Positions 1 to 7,430 of a stretch of 64,000 nucleotides of DNA are shown here, in pieces. The stretch is from CAVQCX01 sp963775335 (GTDB taxonomy: Bacteria; Pseudomonadota; Gammaproteobacteria; Chromatiales; Chromatiaceae), in the NCBI GenBank assembly GCA_963775335.1, contig CAVZIJ010000003.1, positions 248,001-312,000 on the forward strand, in the 5' to 3' direction. Positions within the stretch are counted from its first letter, which is position 1. The number at the start of each line of letters is the position of its first letter. The translations under genes were made by a program, and so were the position numbers. The notes beneath the pieces were generated by a model that saw only the letters and a list, made by a program, of their open reading frames with translations, made no database searches and was not told the origin of the DNA.

Positions 1-6
1 CCAAGC

Positions 7-409
7 TCAGGTGGTTAGCAGCGTCAACGCCGGCTCGACGCGAGCGATCTGCTTGAAGTCGCGATCGTCCTGCAGCAGCGGCGGCCGGTGCTCGATGGCC
101 AGCTGGGCGATCAGGCTGTCGTGAGGGCTGCGCGGCGTGATCCCCTTCCAGCGGCAGCGGGCGTAGAGCATGCCCGCATCGGCATCGGTGGCCGCGCCGG
201 CGCGCGCGAGGAGCGTCGGGAGTGCCTCGAACTGTCTGCGCAGGGCACGTAATCGCGCTCGGTGAGGCAGCGCCCTGCAACAGCTCCTGGAGGATGATGG
301 GCGCCAGGGCAGCGTCGCCCTCGTCGAGGAGCCTGTCCAGGACGCGTGCGGCGGGGGTCTGCGCGGCACACGGCCAGTCGATTCACACGGTGGTGTCAAC
401 CAGCACCAC
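7..409 (-). pseudogene. vapC: VapC-type PIN-domain toxin, broken
   Basis: The reading starts VVLVDTTV, the typical VapC N-terminus with the first PIN aspartate. It then meets an in-frame TGA at 383-385 where VapC proteins normally have Trp. Near position 240 the reading changes frame, and the C-terminal half (DADAGMLYARCRWKGITPR, then HDSLIAQLAIEH, then LLQDDRDF) is intact in another frame and carries the later PIN acidic residues. A GTG at 407-409 overlaps the end of vapB, the usual vapBC coupling. A functional RNase is unlikely with two lesions. The family assignment is firm; the exact frameshift point is approximate. Confidence 0.75.
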
Positions 410-611
410 GGTCCATATCCCGGCGGACCCGTCGAATGTCGTGGGCGGGGTCGATGAGATCGCGCCTAACGAGCCGCTTGAGCTTTCGCTGCCCATGGTG
501 TGCGACCAGCTCACGCGGGGCGAGATCGACCAGTTCGCGCTTGGAGCGCGCGGCGAAGCCCTTGATGGCGGCTACCACAAGCTCGTCATCCGGAACGATA
601 TTGGTGCGCAT
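396..611 (-). CDS. vapB: VapB-type antitoxin
   Basis: A protein of about 71 aa beginning MRTNIVPDDELV, with the SKRELVDLAPRELV ribbon-helix-helix-like segment and the C-terminal RRDMDRG tail typical of VapB antitoxins of the DUF2191 kind. I chose the ATG at 609-611 over the upstream GTG (618-620), because GAGGTG lies about 7 nt before the ATG and the GTG is part of that ribosome-binding site. It should bind the PIN toxin and repress its own operon, but the partner vapC just downstream is broken, so this is an orphaned antitoxin. Confidence 0.75.
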   Translation of the reverse strand: MRTNIVPDDELVVAAIKGFAARSKRELVDLAPRELVAHHGQRKLKRLVRRDLIDPAHDIRRVRRDMDRGAG

Positions 612-638
612 CGAATACACCTCGTTGATGTGTATTCG
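612..638. promoter_or_regulatory. Inverted repeat, likely VapB operator
   Basis: CGAATACAC (612-620) and GTGTATTCG (630-638) form a perfect 9-bp inverted repeat with a 9-bp spacer, directly before the vapB ATG. Autorepressed vapBC operons carry palindromic operators in this place. The operator role is inferred from position and symmetry. Confidence 0.6.
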
Positions 639-1024
639 GGCATGCGGGGTTGTCGTGCTGTGTTTTCCGGCTGGGGTGCAGGCGAGGGCGATGTATTTGT
701 TTACGTTCGTCGGCCAACGCCCGCCCGACTACCGGTGAATACGCAGGCCCGTCACCCCTGTAACCGTTGGACCGACTGAGAGATGAGGGGCCGCTAGCCC
801 GCTGCCAACGGCCACTCGTAGCCGCTTGGCCCAGTTTGGCAACTCAGGAATTATTGACTCCAATAGCACGATGAACCGGCTAATCGATCAGGGCGATCGC
901 CGATCCGCGCGGAATGAATGCGAGAATTGCGTCCAATCCGGCCCTCAGGCGGGCCATTTGCTTTTGTAGACTTATTGCGCGTTGGCGGGCCTTGGCCCGC
1001 GAAACGGGGAATCCCGATGGAACC
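639..1024. other. Gene-poor stretch
   Basis: No ORF here has a recognisable protein motif. Apart from the vapB promoter region that must lie at its left end, I see no repeat or RNA gene. Confidence 0.5.
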
Positions 1025-1726
1025 TCACGGCAACTGCACCTGCATGATCAGCCAGTCCACGCCGCCCTGCAGGGACCAGTCGGCCGTGCTGGTGAGCCAA
1101 TTCGGGTCTTTCGCGAACCCGTGATTCGCGACACCGCCTTGCATCTCAGCGTCCGTGACGATCCGCCAGCCGCGATCTTCCCCGCATGGAGCCGCCGCAC
1201 AGTCCGTGCCGGTGATCGCCACCAGTTGCGGCTCCAAGGGATGTCGGTAGACCTCATCGGATTCTCCCGAGATCGCCATCACGCGCTCCGCCTTGGCATC
1301 GTTATTACACGGGAGCGGGATCCGGGTCGGTGAGACAACTTGAGTGCCGTCGCTATAGAGCAACGCTGCCTTAGAATGCAACTGCCCGGCTATCCATGCG
1401 CCCTGAGACCAGCCGATCACCACCGTCGGCAGACCGCGGGCCGCGGCGTTGACCATGGCCTGAACCTCGACAACCTTCTGCGTGATCTGCAAGCAGTGAA
1501 AGCCAGCGAGCGAGGGATAGCTGAACTGTGCCGTCCTGAAGCCTCGGGCCCGCAGCTGGGTGAGGATGTCGTCGCACAGGTAGCCGGCCAGATGCCCGTC
1601 TCCAGTTCCCGGTAGGCAGGCAGCGAACGCGATGGGCAGTCCGGGAGGGTCCTGGACGTCAGTTGAGTATCCACGAGAACACCCCGCCAGGGCGAGGATC
1701 GCGGACAGAAAAAGCGCAGATCTCAT
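1025..1726 (-). CDS. Lipoprotein with alpha/beta-hydrolase (cutinase-like) fold
   Basis: A 233-aa protein with a lipoprotein signal: MRSALFLSAILALAGC fits a lipobox with Cys at residue 16. The motif GWSQGA (around residue 105) is a G-x-S-x-G nucleophile elbow, and a later VANHGF could supply the catalytic His. Several paired cysteines resemble secreted cutinase or serine-esterase proteins. It is predicted to be a membrane-anchored esterase or lipase. The substrate cannot be told from the sequence, and the neighbours (vapBC relic, MITE) give no pathway hint. Confidence 0.65.
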   Translation of the reverse strand: MRSALFLSAILALAGCSRGYSTDVQDPPGLPIAFAACLPGTGDGHLAGYLCDDILTQLRARGFRTAQFSYPSLAGFHCLQITQKVVEVQAMVNAAARGLPTVVIGWSQGAWIAGQLHSKAALLYSDGTQVVSPTRIPLPCNNDAKAERVMAISGESDEVYRHPLEPQLVAITGTDCAAAPCGEDRGWRIVTDAEMQGGVANHGFAKDPNWLTSTADWSLQGGVDWLIMQVQLP

Positions 1727-2454
1727 CTCTCGAAGTCCTTATTCGGTTGTCGCTCCGCGATCCTCCGAGCCAGCGGCGCCGTCGCGGGCGCGATCATCTT
1801 TTGCGTGATCTTCAGGGCCGGCTATTCGCGCCGGCACCATGCCAAGTCTGCCATCATGTCCGACAACGTGACCAGCTCACGCACGGAACGGGGGGCGTCA
1901 GCCGGGCACGGACCGAGCAGCGGCAGTTCGGCGAGTTGTCGCTGTCCCGGGGCCATGATAGCTTCCCTATGACGTGCAGCGACTATCTCACCATCCCCTC
2001 CCGTGTTGCACCGCTTGCCCGTACAGCCAACACCGCAGTGCCCGGTGCGCCTTGCAGGAACGCACCTTGGACAGCAACCTGGCTCGCCGGGGACCATGAC
2101 ATAGATTCTAGGAATACCAAAAGTCCGCCCGAGCCGAAAGGGGGGTGTTCCCGGCGTTAGAAGACACGAAGGGCGGCCTATCGGCGGTTGTGTGGGAGAG
2201 ACGTTGAAGAGCAGCACCTCGAAGAGATGCGGGGTTGCCTGCGGGCCCGCTGCCGCCGGGCAACGAGCGGTTCCGGGAGGGGGTCGAGCGGGCATTGAAG
2301 GTCAAAATGGGGCAGGCGAGATCCGGCCGACCGAAGCGCCAGGAGTGGCCGAGTCCCAAGAAAGGGGTCTGATTCGGAGTGACGCTCCGTTGACGTATTA
2401 GCGTTTGAATATAGATAACGATTGGGACTCCGGAACGGTTCCTATTCCCTCTCC
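1727..2454. other. Intergenic, no supportable gene
   Basis: Open frames on both strands lack recognisable motifs and look like GC-rich shadow frames. The stretch ends at the MITE insertion site. Confidence 0.45.
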
Positions 2455-2458
2455 CTAG

Positions 2459-2618
2459 GAGCCTGTCGGACTTGGGCGTTCGTAGGGAGGGGAAGCGGGA
2501 TTGAGTCGGATTTTTTGATCGATTGAGGAGAATAGCCGTAGCTATTTGACGAAATGGATCGGAAAATCCGGCCGATATCTGCTTTCCGCAGTAGAACAGT
2601 CCCAAGTCCGACAGGCTC
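2459..2618. mobile_element. MITE-like element with 18-bp terminal inverted repeats
   Basis: The 160-bp element starts GAGCCTGTCGGACTTGGG (2459-2476) and ends with its exact reverse complement (2601-2618). CTAG flanks it on both sides (2455-2458 and 2619-2622), which would be a 4-bp target duplication matching the YTAR preference known for the IS5 group. It has no transposase gene. An internal AATAGCCGTAGCTATT is nearly palindromic. It is probably a non-autonomous derivative mobilised in trans; the parent IS is not in this window. Confidence 0.75.
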
Positions 2619-2699
2619 CTAGAGGGTCAGGGCGAGGGCGATAGCGCCCCGGCGAACGCGCCGTCCCTACCCCGGCCCTATCGCCCTCGCCGGGGAGCG

Positions 2700-3230
2700 C
2701 TAGAAGAAGATGGCCCGCTGTTTCTCTTTGAAATCAGTCGGTTAATCCATAGGCACGTGCCATTCCAAGAGCGGCACGGCCGTGCGACGCTGTTCGAGAT
2801 TGAGCACTATGATTCGGTGCGCGAGGTGCAGGCGACAACGCTCGACCGGGTGCTCGACGAGGCCGGCGTCGACCCTGTGCAGCTGCTGAAACTGGAGGCC
2901 GAAGGCGCCGAGCCGGAGGTCCTTGCTGGAGCCTCCGCCCATCTCTCCCGGATCGACTATATCGCGGCCGACCTTGGGCCGGAGCGCGGGGTTTCCCAAG
3001 AGGCGATGGCGCCGGCGGTCATCGCGGGGCAACGCGGATCGTGGGGGATTACGGGATGGCTTCTTGTCTCCGGGGAGGCCGGCGGTGCGGCGGGGGTATC
3101 GGCAGAGATCCGGCATTGCGGAAACCCTATCGAGGAATCCCCGCGACTTAGCCGCCAAAGCATGCGAAACGGAGATTTAACGGCGACCCTCGCCGCGGGG
3201 GAATACGACGGGCGGAGGATCCGTCTTTAA
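2700..3230 (+). pseudogene. FkbM-family methyltransferase fragment
   Basis: The segment TTLDRVLDEAGVDPVQLLKL followed by EAEGAEPEVLAGA and a nearby IDYIAADLGPERG is the C-terminal core of FkbM methyltransferases (the family norm is TTLD...DLLKLDVEGAE...LRGA). The frame is open back to about 2700 without a start codon. The SAM-binding N-terminal half is missing, and the last 60 residues or so no longer resemble the family. It is best read as a truncated remnant. Confidence 0.6.
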
Positions 3231-3476
3231 GCTCGATACGACGAGACTCGGCGTGCCGAAGGCGTTGGCGGGGCGCTTGACTTAGACTACCAAATCCCGC
3301 GATGGAGTGGGCCCACTGCGACGAAGAGGGATGGTTTACTGGGCCTCATCGATCGCAGCGACAGAGTAGGGCCGCCGCAAGGCCGCGATTCGACGGCGCC
3401 GGCGTGGGGGAGGGGATCGATGCGCCTTGGGGGCGCTGCGGATGGGGCGGCCCCGGGGGGTCCGGAGGAGAAAGGC

Positions 3477-4595
3477 GTGGATCTCAATGTTCACCAGCAG
3501 GTGCTGGGCAGCGTGTTCGCCGTCGCGGCCGTGATGGGGGCAGTGGCGAACAAGACCAATTTTTGCACCATGGGTGCCGTCTCCGACTGGGTGAACATGG
3601 AGGACACGGGTCGCATGCGTGCCTGGCTGCTGGCCATCGGCGTCGCGGTGGGGGGCCTCCTGCTGCTGCGGCTCTCGGACAAGGTCCAGCTTCCGGACAA
3701 TACCTTTCCCCCCTACCTCACCGCCAACTTCGCCTGGCTGCGTTATCTGCTGGGCGGCGCCATGTTCGGCATCGGCATGACCCTGGGCTCGGGGTGCGGC
3801 TACAAGACCCTGGTGCGAATTGGAGGCGGCAATCTCAAATCGCTGGTGGTGCTGGCTGCGGCCTGCGTCATGGCCTATCTGATGCTGTGGACGGATTTCT
3901 ACGCCACCGCATTCGACTCCTGGATGGCCCCGTTGGCGATCGATCTGTCGAAGCACGGCATCCGGAGCCAGGGGCTCGATGGCCTCATCGGCGGGGCTTT
4001 GGGTATGCAGCATACGGACGGTTTGCACACCGTCCTGGCCATCCTCGTCAGTCTGGCGCTCGTCGCCTTCGCCTTGTCCTCCCGGGACTTCCGTCGCAAC
4101 CGCACCCTGATCCTGGGCGGGACCACCGTGGGTCTCGCCGTGGTGGCGGGCTGGTATATCACCGGCAGTACTGGTATAGGCCAGGCTTGGCGCGATTTCG
4201 CCGACTTCGCCGAGTTTCCGCCTTCCCGAGTGCTGGTGCAGTCCTATACGTTCATCAGCCCCATGGGCGACCTGGTGCATTGGCTGACGTATCCGACGAG
4301 CCTCACGCTGGTCAATTTCGGCATCATGGGGCTGCTGGGAGTGATCGCGGGCTCCTTCGTCTATTCGATCCTGTCCAGGGGCTTTCGCATCGAGTGGTTC
4401 CCCGATGTCAGGGACTTCGCCTTTCACGCCCTAGGCGGCGCGCTCATGGGCGTGGGCGGCGTGCTTGCCATGGGATGCACCATCGGCCAGGGGGTGACGG
4501 GTTTTTCCACTCTGGCCCTGGGCTCGATGCTGACCTTCGTCTCCATCGTGGCCGGGGCCGCGGGCACGATGAAGCTGCAGTACAGATTTCTGTGA
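3477..4595 (+). CDS. YeeE/YedE (TsuA/SoxT-like) sulfur-compound transporter
   Basis: A 372-aa polytopic membrane protein. The family's paired cysteine motifs are present: NKTNFCTMGAVSDW near the N-terminus, GSGCGYKTLVR in the first half, and LAMGCTIGQGVTG near the C-terminus. YeeE/YedE proteins import thiosulfate or related sulfur species, the Cys residues passing the substrate along. The start is taken as GTG at 3477, because GGAGGAG lies just upstream; an in-frame ATG at 3420 lacks such a site. It leads a co-directional sox operon, suggesting uptake or handling of thiosulfate or Sox-derived sulfane sulfur. Confidence 0.85.
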   Translation: MDLNVHQQVLGSVFAVAAVMGAVANKTNFCTMGAVSDWVNMEDTGRMRAWLLAIGVAVGGLLLLRLSDKVQLPDNTFPPYLTANFAWLRYLLGGAMFGIGMTLGSGCGYKTLVRIGGGNLKSLVVLAAACVMAYLMLWTDFYATAFDSWMAPLAIDLSKHGIRSQGLDGLIGGALGMQHTDGLHTVLAILVSLALVAFALSSRDFRRNRTLILGGTTVGLAVVAGWYITGSTGIGQAWRDFADFAEFPPSRVLVQSYTFISPMGDLVHWLTYPTSLTLVNFGIMGLLGVIAGSFVYSILSRGFRIEWFPDVRDFAFHALGGALMGVGGVLAMGCTIGQGVTGFSTLALGSMLTFVSIVAGAAGTMKLQYRFL

Positions 4596-4620
4596 CTGGC
4601 TGCTTTCCGGGAGGAGCGCC

Positions 4621-5085
4621 ATGACGTCTACGATACGGACCGCGGTTGTCTGCTTGGCGCTGTTCCTGCCCACGGTTGGCTCAGCGCTGGCGGCGGATGC
4701 TCCGTCCACGCCCTCTGCCGCCAGTCCCGCCTCCCTGGCCGGGGTCCTGCGGGTAGTGATTCAGGTGGACGAAAACGACGAGGGGCGCTGGAACCTGGCG
4801 CTGGACAACATCAGGAATGCGCAAAAGGACGTGGGGGCGAAGAACATCGACATCGAGCTCGTCGCCTACGGCCCCGGCGTCGCCATGCTTCAGGACGACT
4901 CCCTGGTGGCCAATCGCGTGCAGGTGGCCATGGCCGCGGGCGTGCGCTTCGTCGCCTGCCGCAACACCATGCAGGCCAAACACCTGACCGAGGACGAGAT
5001 GATCCCCGGCATCGGCTACGTCCAGGCTGGGGTAGTCGAGATCATCAGGAAACAGATGGAGGGGTTCGCCTATCTCCGCCCCTGA
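4621..5085 (+). CDS. Periplasmic DsrE-like protein
   Basis: A 154-aa protein with a Sec signal peptide (cleavage near SALAADA) and a DsrE-like fold: RVVIQVDENDEGRWNLALDN, then VELVAYGPGVAML, then GVRFVACRNTM with the single conserved Cys of this group, and the C-terminal VVEIIRKQMEGFAYLRP. Proteins of this kind sit in many sox operons, and sulfur-relay roles have been proposed for DsrE relatives. It follows the YeeE gene by 25 bp. Handling of sulfane sulfur in the periplasm is an inference. Confidence 0.8.
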   Translation: MTSTIRTAVVCLALFLPTVGSALAADAPSTPSAASPASLAGVLRVVIQVDENDEGRWNLALDNIRNAQKDVGAKNIDIELVAYGPGVAMLQDDSLVANRVQVAMAAGVRFVACRNTMQAKHLTEDEMIPGIGYVQAGVVEIIRKQMEGFAYLRP

Positions 5086-5126
5086 GGCGGTGTGCGGTGT
5101 TCTTGTTAACCGGTGAGGAGAGGTCG

Positions 5127-5591
5127 ATGAACCTGACGCGTAGAAACCTGTTGAAGGGGGCGGGGGGGGCGATTGCGGCCCTGTTCGTCGCGGGCCTGGT
5201 GAAGCCGATCAGGGTGTTGGCGGGCACCTGGAACGAGGCGGCTTTCCAGTCCAAGGACCTGAAGGAGGCCTTGAGTGCCAGCGGTGCTGCCGGCGCCGCC
5301 GACAGCACCGATGTGGTGTTGACGGCTCCCGGTATTGCGGAGAACGGCGCCGTGGTGCCCATCGTGGTACGGAGCAACATCCCCGATACGACCCGCGTTT
5401 CGGTGTTCGTTGAGCAGAACCCCTATCCCCTGGCCGCGAGCTTTGACTTCATGAACGGCGCTCTGCCCGAGGTCGGCGTGCGGCTCAAGTTCGGCAAGAC
5501 CTCCACGGTGCGTGCCGTGGTCATGGCAGGCGGCAAGGCTTACACGGCCCACAAGGACGTCAAGGTGACGGCCGGCGGCTGCGGCGGTTGA
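5127..5591 (+). CDS. soxY: SoxY, sulfur carrier subunit
   Basis: A 154-aa protein with a Tat signal (TRRNLLKGAGG) and the diagnostic C-terminal swinging-arm motif ending GGCGG, whose Cys carries the sulfur substrate through the Sox cycle. The ATG at 5127 is preceded by GAGGAGAGG; the ORF extends ten codons further upstream, but without a better start. It partners SoxZ, encoded 18 bp downstream, in the periplasm. Confidence 0.95.
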   Translation: MNLTRRNLLKGAGGAIAALFVAGLVKPIRVLAGTWNEAAFQSKDLKEALSASGAAGAADSTDVVLTAPGIAENGAVVPIVVRSNIPDTTRVSVFVEQNPYPLAASFDFMNGALPEVGVRLKFGKTSTVRAVVMAGGKAYTAHKDVKVTAGGCGG

Positions 5592-5609
5592 GATAGCGAG
5601 GAGAAGAAC

Positions 5610-5927
5610 ATGCCTTATCCGATGCGAATTCGCGCCCAATTGCACGGCGACGTCACGGCCATCACGGCCATCATCAGCCACCCCATGGAGACCGGCTTGA
5701 GGAAGGAGGGCGACAAGGTGGTGCCGGCCCATTTCATCCGCATGCTCACGGTGGATGTGGGCGGCAAGAGGGTGATCGAGAGCCACCTGAACATGGCCGT
5801 CTCCACCAACCCGGTGCTCAACTTCAAGGCCAAGGGCGCCAAGGTCGGCGACAAGGTGGAAATCAACTGGGAGGATAACCTGGGTGAAAAAGGCTTCGGC
5901 GAAAGCGTGGTGTCGGTGCCGGAATGA
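5610..5927 (+). CDS. soxZ: SoxZ, sulfur carrier partner
   Basis: A 105-aa protein with no signal peptide, as usual for SoxZ, which is exported bound to SoxY. It shows the family's ISHPMETGLRKEG segment near residue 30 and VGDKVEINWEDNLGEKG near the C-terminus. A GCGAGGAG ribosome-binding site precedes the ATG. It forms the SoxYZ heterodimer on which thiosulfate is conjugated and processed. Confidence 0.95.
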   Translation: MPYPMRIRAQLHGDVTAITAIISHPMETGLRKEGDKVVPAHFIRMLTVDVGGKRVIESHLNMAVSTNPVLNFKAKGAKVGDKVEINWEDNLGEKGFGESVVSVPE

Positions 5928-5993
5928 GCACCATTGCATACCTGATTCAGGGCGCCGGGCAAGGGGGCGTTTCCGCATGACAGGAGTGAGACG

Positions 5994-6803
5994 ATGAATA
6001 GAATCCTAGTACTAGCTGCCACCGCCTTGCTCTTTTTGGGCCTGGCTGGCGCGGCCTGGTCCGAGACCGACGGTGACGACGCGCAGGCGCAGATCGAGCA
6101 GTACCGCCAGATGCTGAGCGACGGCAACCCCGCCGAGCTGAACGAGATGAACGGTGAAACCCTGTGGAAGGAGGCTCGTGGTCCGAAGAAGGCGAGCCTG
6201 GAGAAATGCGACCTGGGTCTGGGCCCCGGCGTGGTCAAAGGTGCCTATGCGAAGCTGCCGCGCTATTTTTCCGATACCGGTATGATGCAGGACCTGGCAT
6301 CCCGGCTCCTCACCTGCATGGTGAATCTGCAAGGCTTCGACCGCGACGAGCTGGCCAAGCACGCATTCGACGACACATTCGGCACCCCCGATCTGGTGGC
6401 CTACGTGGTGGGCCAATCCCGAGGCCAAGCGATGAGCGTGCCCATGGACAAGCCGCAGGAAAAGGCCGCCTTCGAGCTGGGCCGGCAGATCTTCCACTAT
6501 CGGGCCGGCCCCTACGATTTTGCCTGCGCCACCTGTCACGGCGAGAACGGGCGCCGCATCCGCATGCAGGACTTGCCCAACCTGACCACCACCATCGGCG
6601 CCCAGCGCGCCTACACCACCTGGCCCGCGTACCGGGTTTCCCAGAGCAAGTTCCGCTCTTTCCAGTGGCGACTCAACGACTGCTTCCGCCAGCAGCGCTT
6701 CCCGGAACCGGGCTATGCCTCCGCATCCACCGTAGCCCTGACTACCTACCTGGCCGCGATGGCCAACGGCGCGACCTACCAGGGTCCCGGTATCAAGCGT
6801 TGA
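5994..6803 (+). CDS. soxA: SoxA, monohaem c-type cytochrome subunit
   Basis: A 269-aa protein with a Sec signal (cleavage near AAWSE). Cys72 and Cys108 stand without a CxxCH, as in the monohaem SoxA class, where they form a disulfide in place of the first haem. One haem motif, CATCH (178-182), is present. Cys230 in RLNDCFRQQR is the haem-ligating cysteine persulfide of the SoxAX active site. With SoxX it conjugates thiosulfate to SoxY oxidatively. It lies 10 bp upstream of soxX. Confidence 0.95.
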   Translation: MNRILVLAATALLFLGLAGAAWSETDGDDAQAQIEQYRQMLSDGNPAELNEMNGETLWKEARGPKKASLEKCDLGLGPGVVKGAYAKLPRYFSDTGMMQDLASRLLTCMVNLQGFDRDELAKHAFDDTFGTPDLVAYVVGQSRGQAMSVPMDKPQEKAAFELGRQIFHYRAGPYDFACATCHGENGRRIRMQDLPNLTTTIGAQRAYTTWPAYRVSQSKFRSFQWRLNDCFRQQRFPEPGYASASTVALTTYLAAMANGATYQGPGIKR

Positions 6804-6813
6804 GGAGAGACAC

Positions 6814-7422
6814 ATGAAGAGCAAGATTCTGATGGGCTCCGCCCTGCTGCTTGCCGCGGGCACGGCCGCCTATGCGGGTGATGACCACCCGGCCGTGGTG
6901 GCTCAGCTCAAAGCCGATTTCCGCGCCAAGGGTATTGCCGGCATGGATCGTCTGGACCAGGACCAGGTCCAGGCCACCTGTTCCTTCAAGCATTCAGACG
7001 AATTACCCCAGACGCTGGTGCATACCCTGCAAGCCCAGCAGCTGGCCTCGGTGCGGTACCCCAGCGACGGCAAGTTCCTGGGTGACTGGCGCAAAGGCCA
7101 GGCGCTGGCGGAGAGCGGCAAGGGCAATACCTGGAAGGACAAGCCGGGTGCTCCCAACGGCGGTAACTGTTACAACTGCCACCAGATCGCGCCGTCCGAA
7201 TCGTCCTACGGCACCCTGGGACCCAGCCTCTACGCTTACGGCAAGCGCCGCGGCAACACCGCGGAGACCCAGAAGTACACCTACGCCAAGATCTTCAACG
7301 CCAAGGCGTTCAACCTCTGCACCGCCATGCCCCGCTTCGGTTATGCGGGCGCGCTGACGGAAGAACAGATCAAGGATCTGGTGGCGCTGCTCATGGATCC
7401 GGAATCCCCGGTGAATAGATAG
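6814..7422 (+). CDS. soxX: SoxX, c-type cytochrome subunit
   Basis: A 202-aa protein with a Sec signal (cleavage near AAYAGDD) and one haem motif, CYNCH (119-123). The likely distal Met ligand is in TAMPRFG (Met172). The GTLGPSLYAYG segment after the haem is typical of SoxX. It accepts the electrons released in SoxAX-catalysed conjugation. The gene order soxA then soxX is the reverse of the common soxXA order. Confidence 0.93.
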   Translation: MKSKILMGSALLLAAGTAAYAGDDHPAVVAQLKADFRAKGIAGMDRLDQDQVQATCSFKHSDELPQTLVHTLQAQQLASVRYPSDGKFLGDWRKGQALAESGKGNTWKDKPGAPNGGNCYNCHQIAPSESSYGTLGPSLYAYGKRRGNTAETQKYTYAKIFNAKAFNLCTAMPRFGYAGALTEEQIKDLVALLMDPESPVNR

Positions 7423-7430
7423 GCGCGGCG

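Noticed and set aside
1822..2605. Two minus ORFs (157 and 165 codons) left of the FkbM relic
   Set aside because: No domain motifs; the second runs through the MITE.
3302..4624. A 440-codon + frame over the YeeE gene
   Set aside because: Gly/Arg-rich shadow of the real transporter frame; no motifs of its own.
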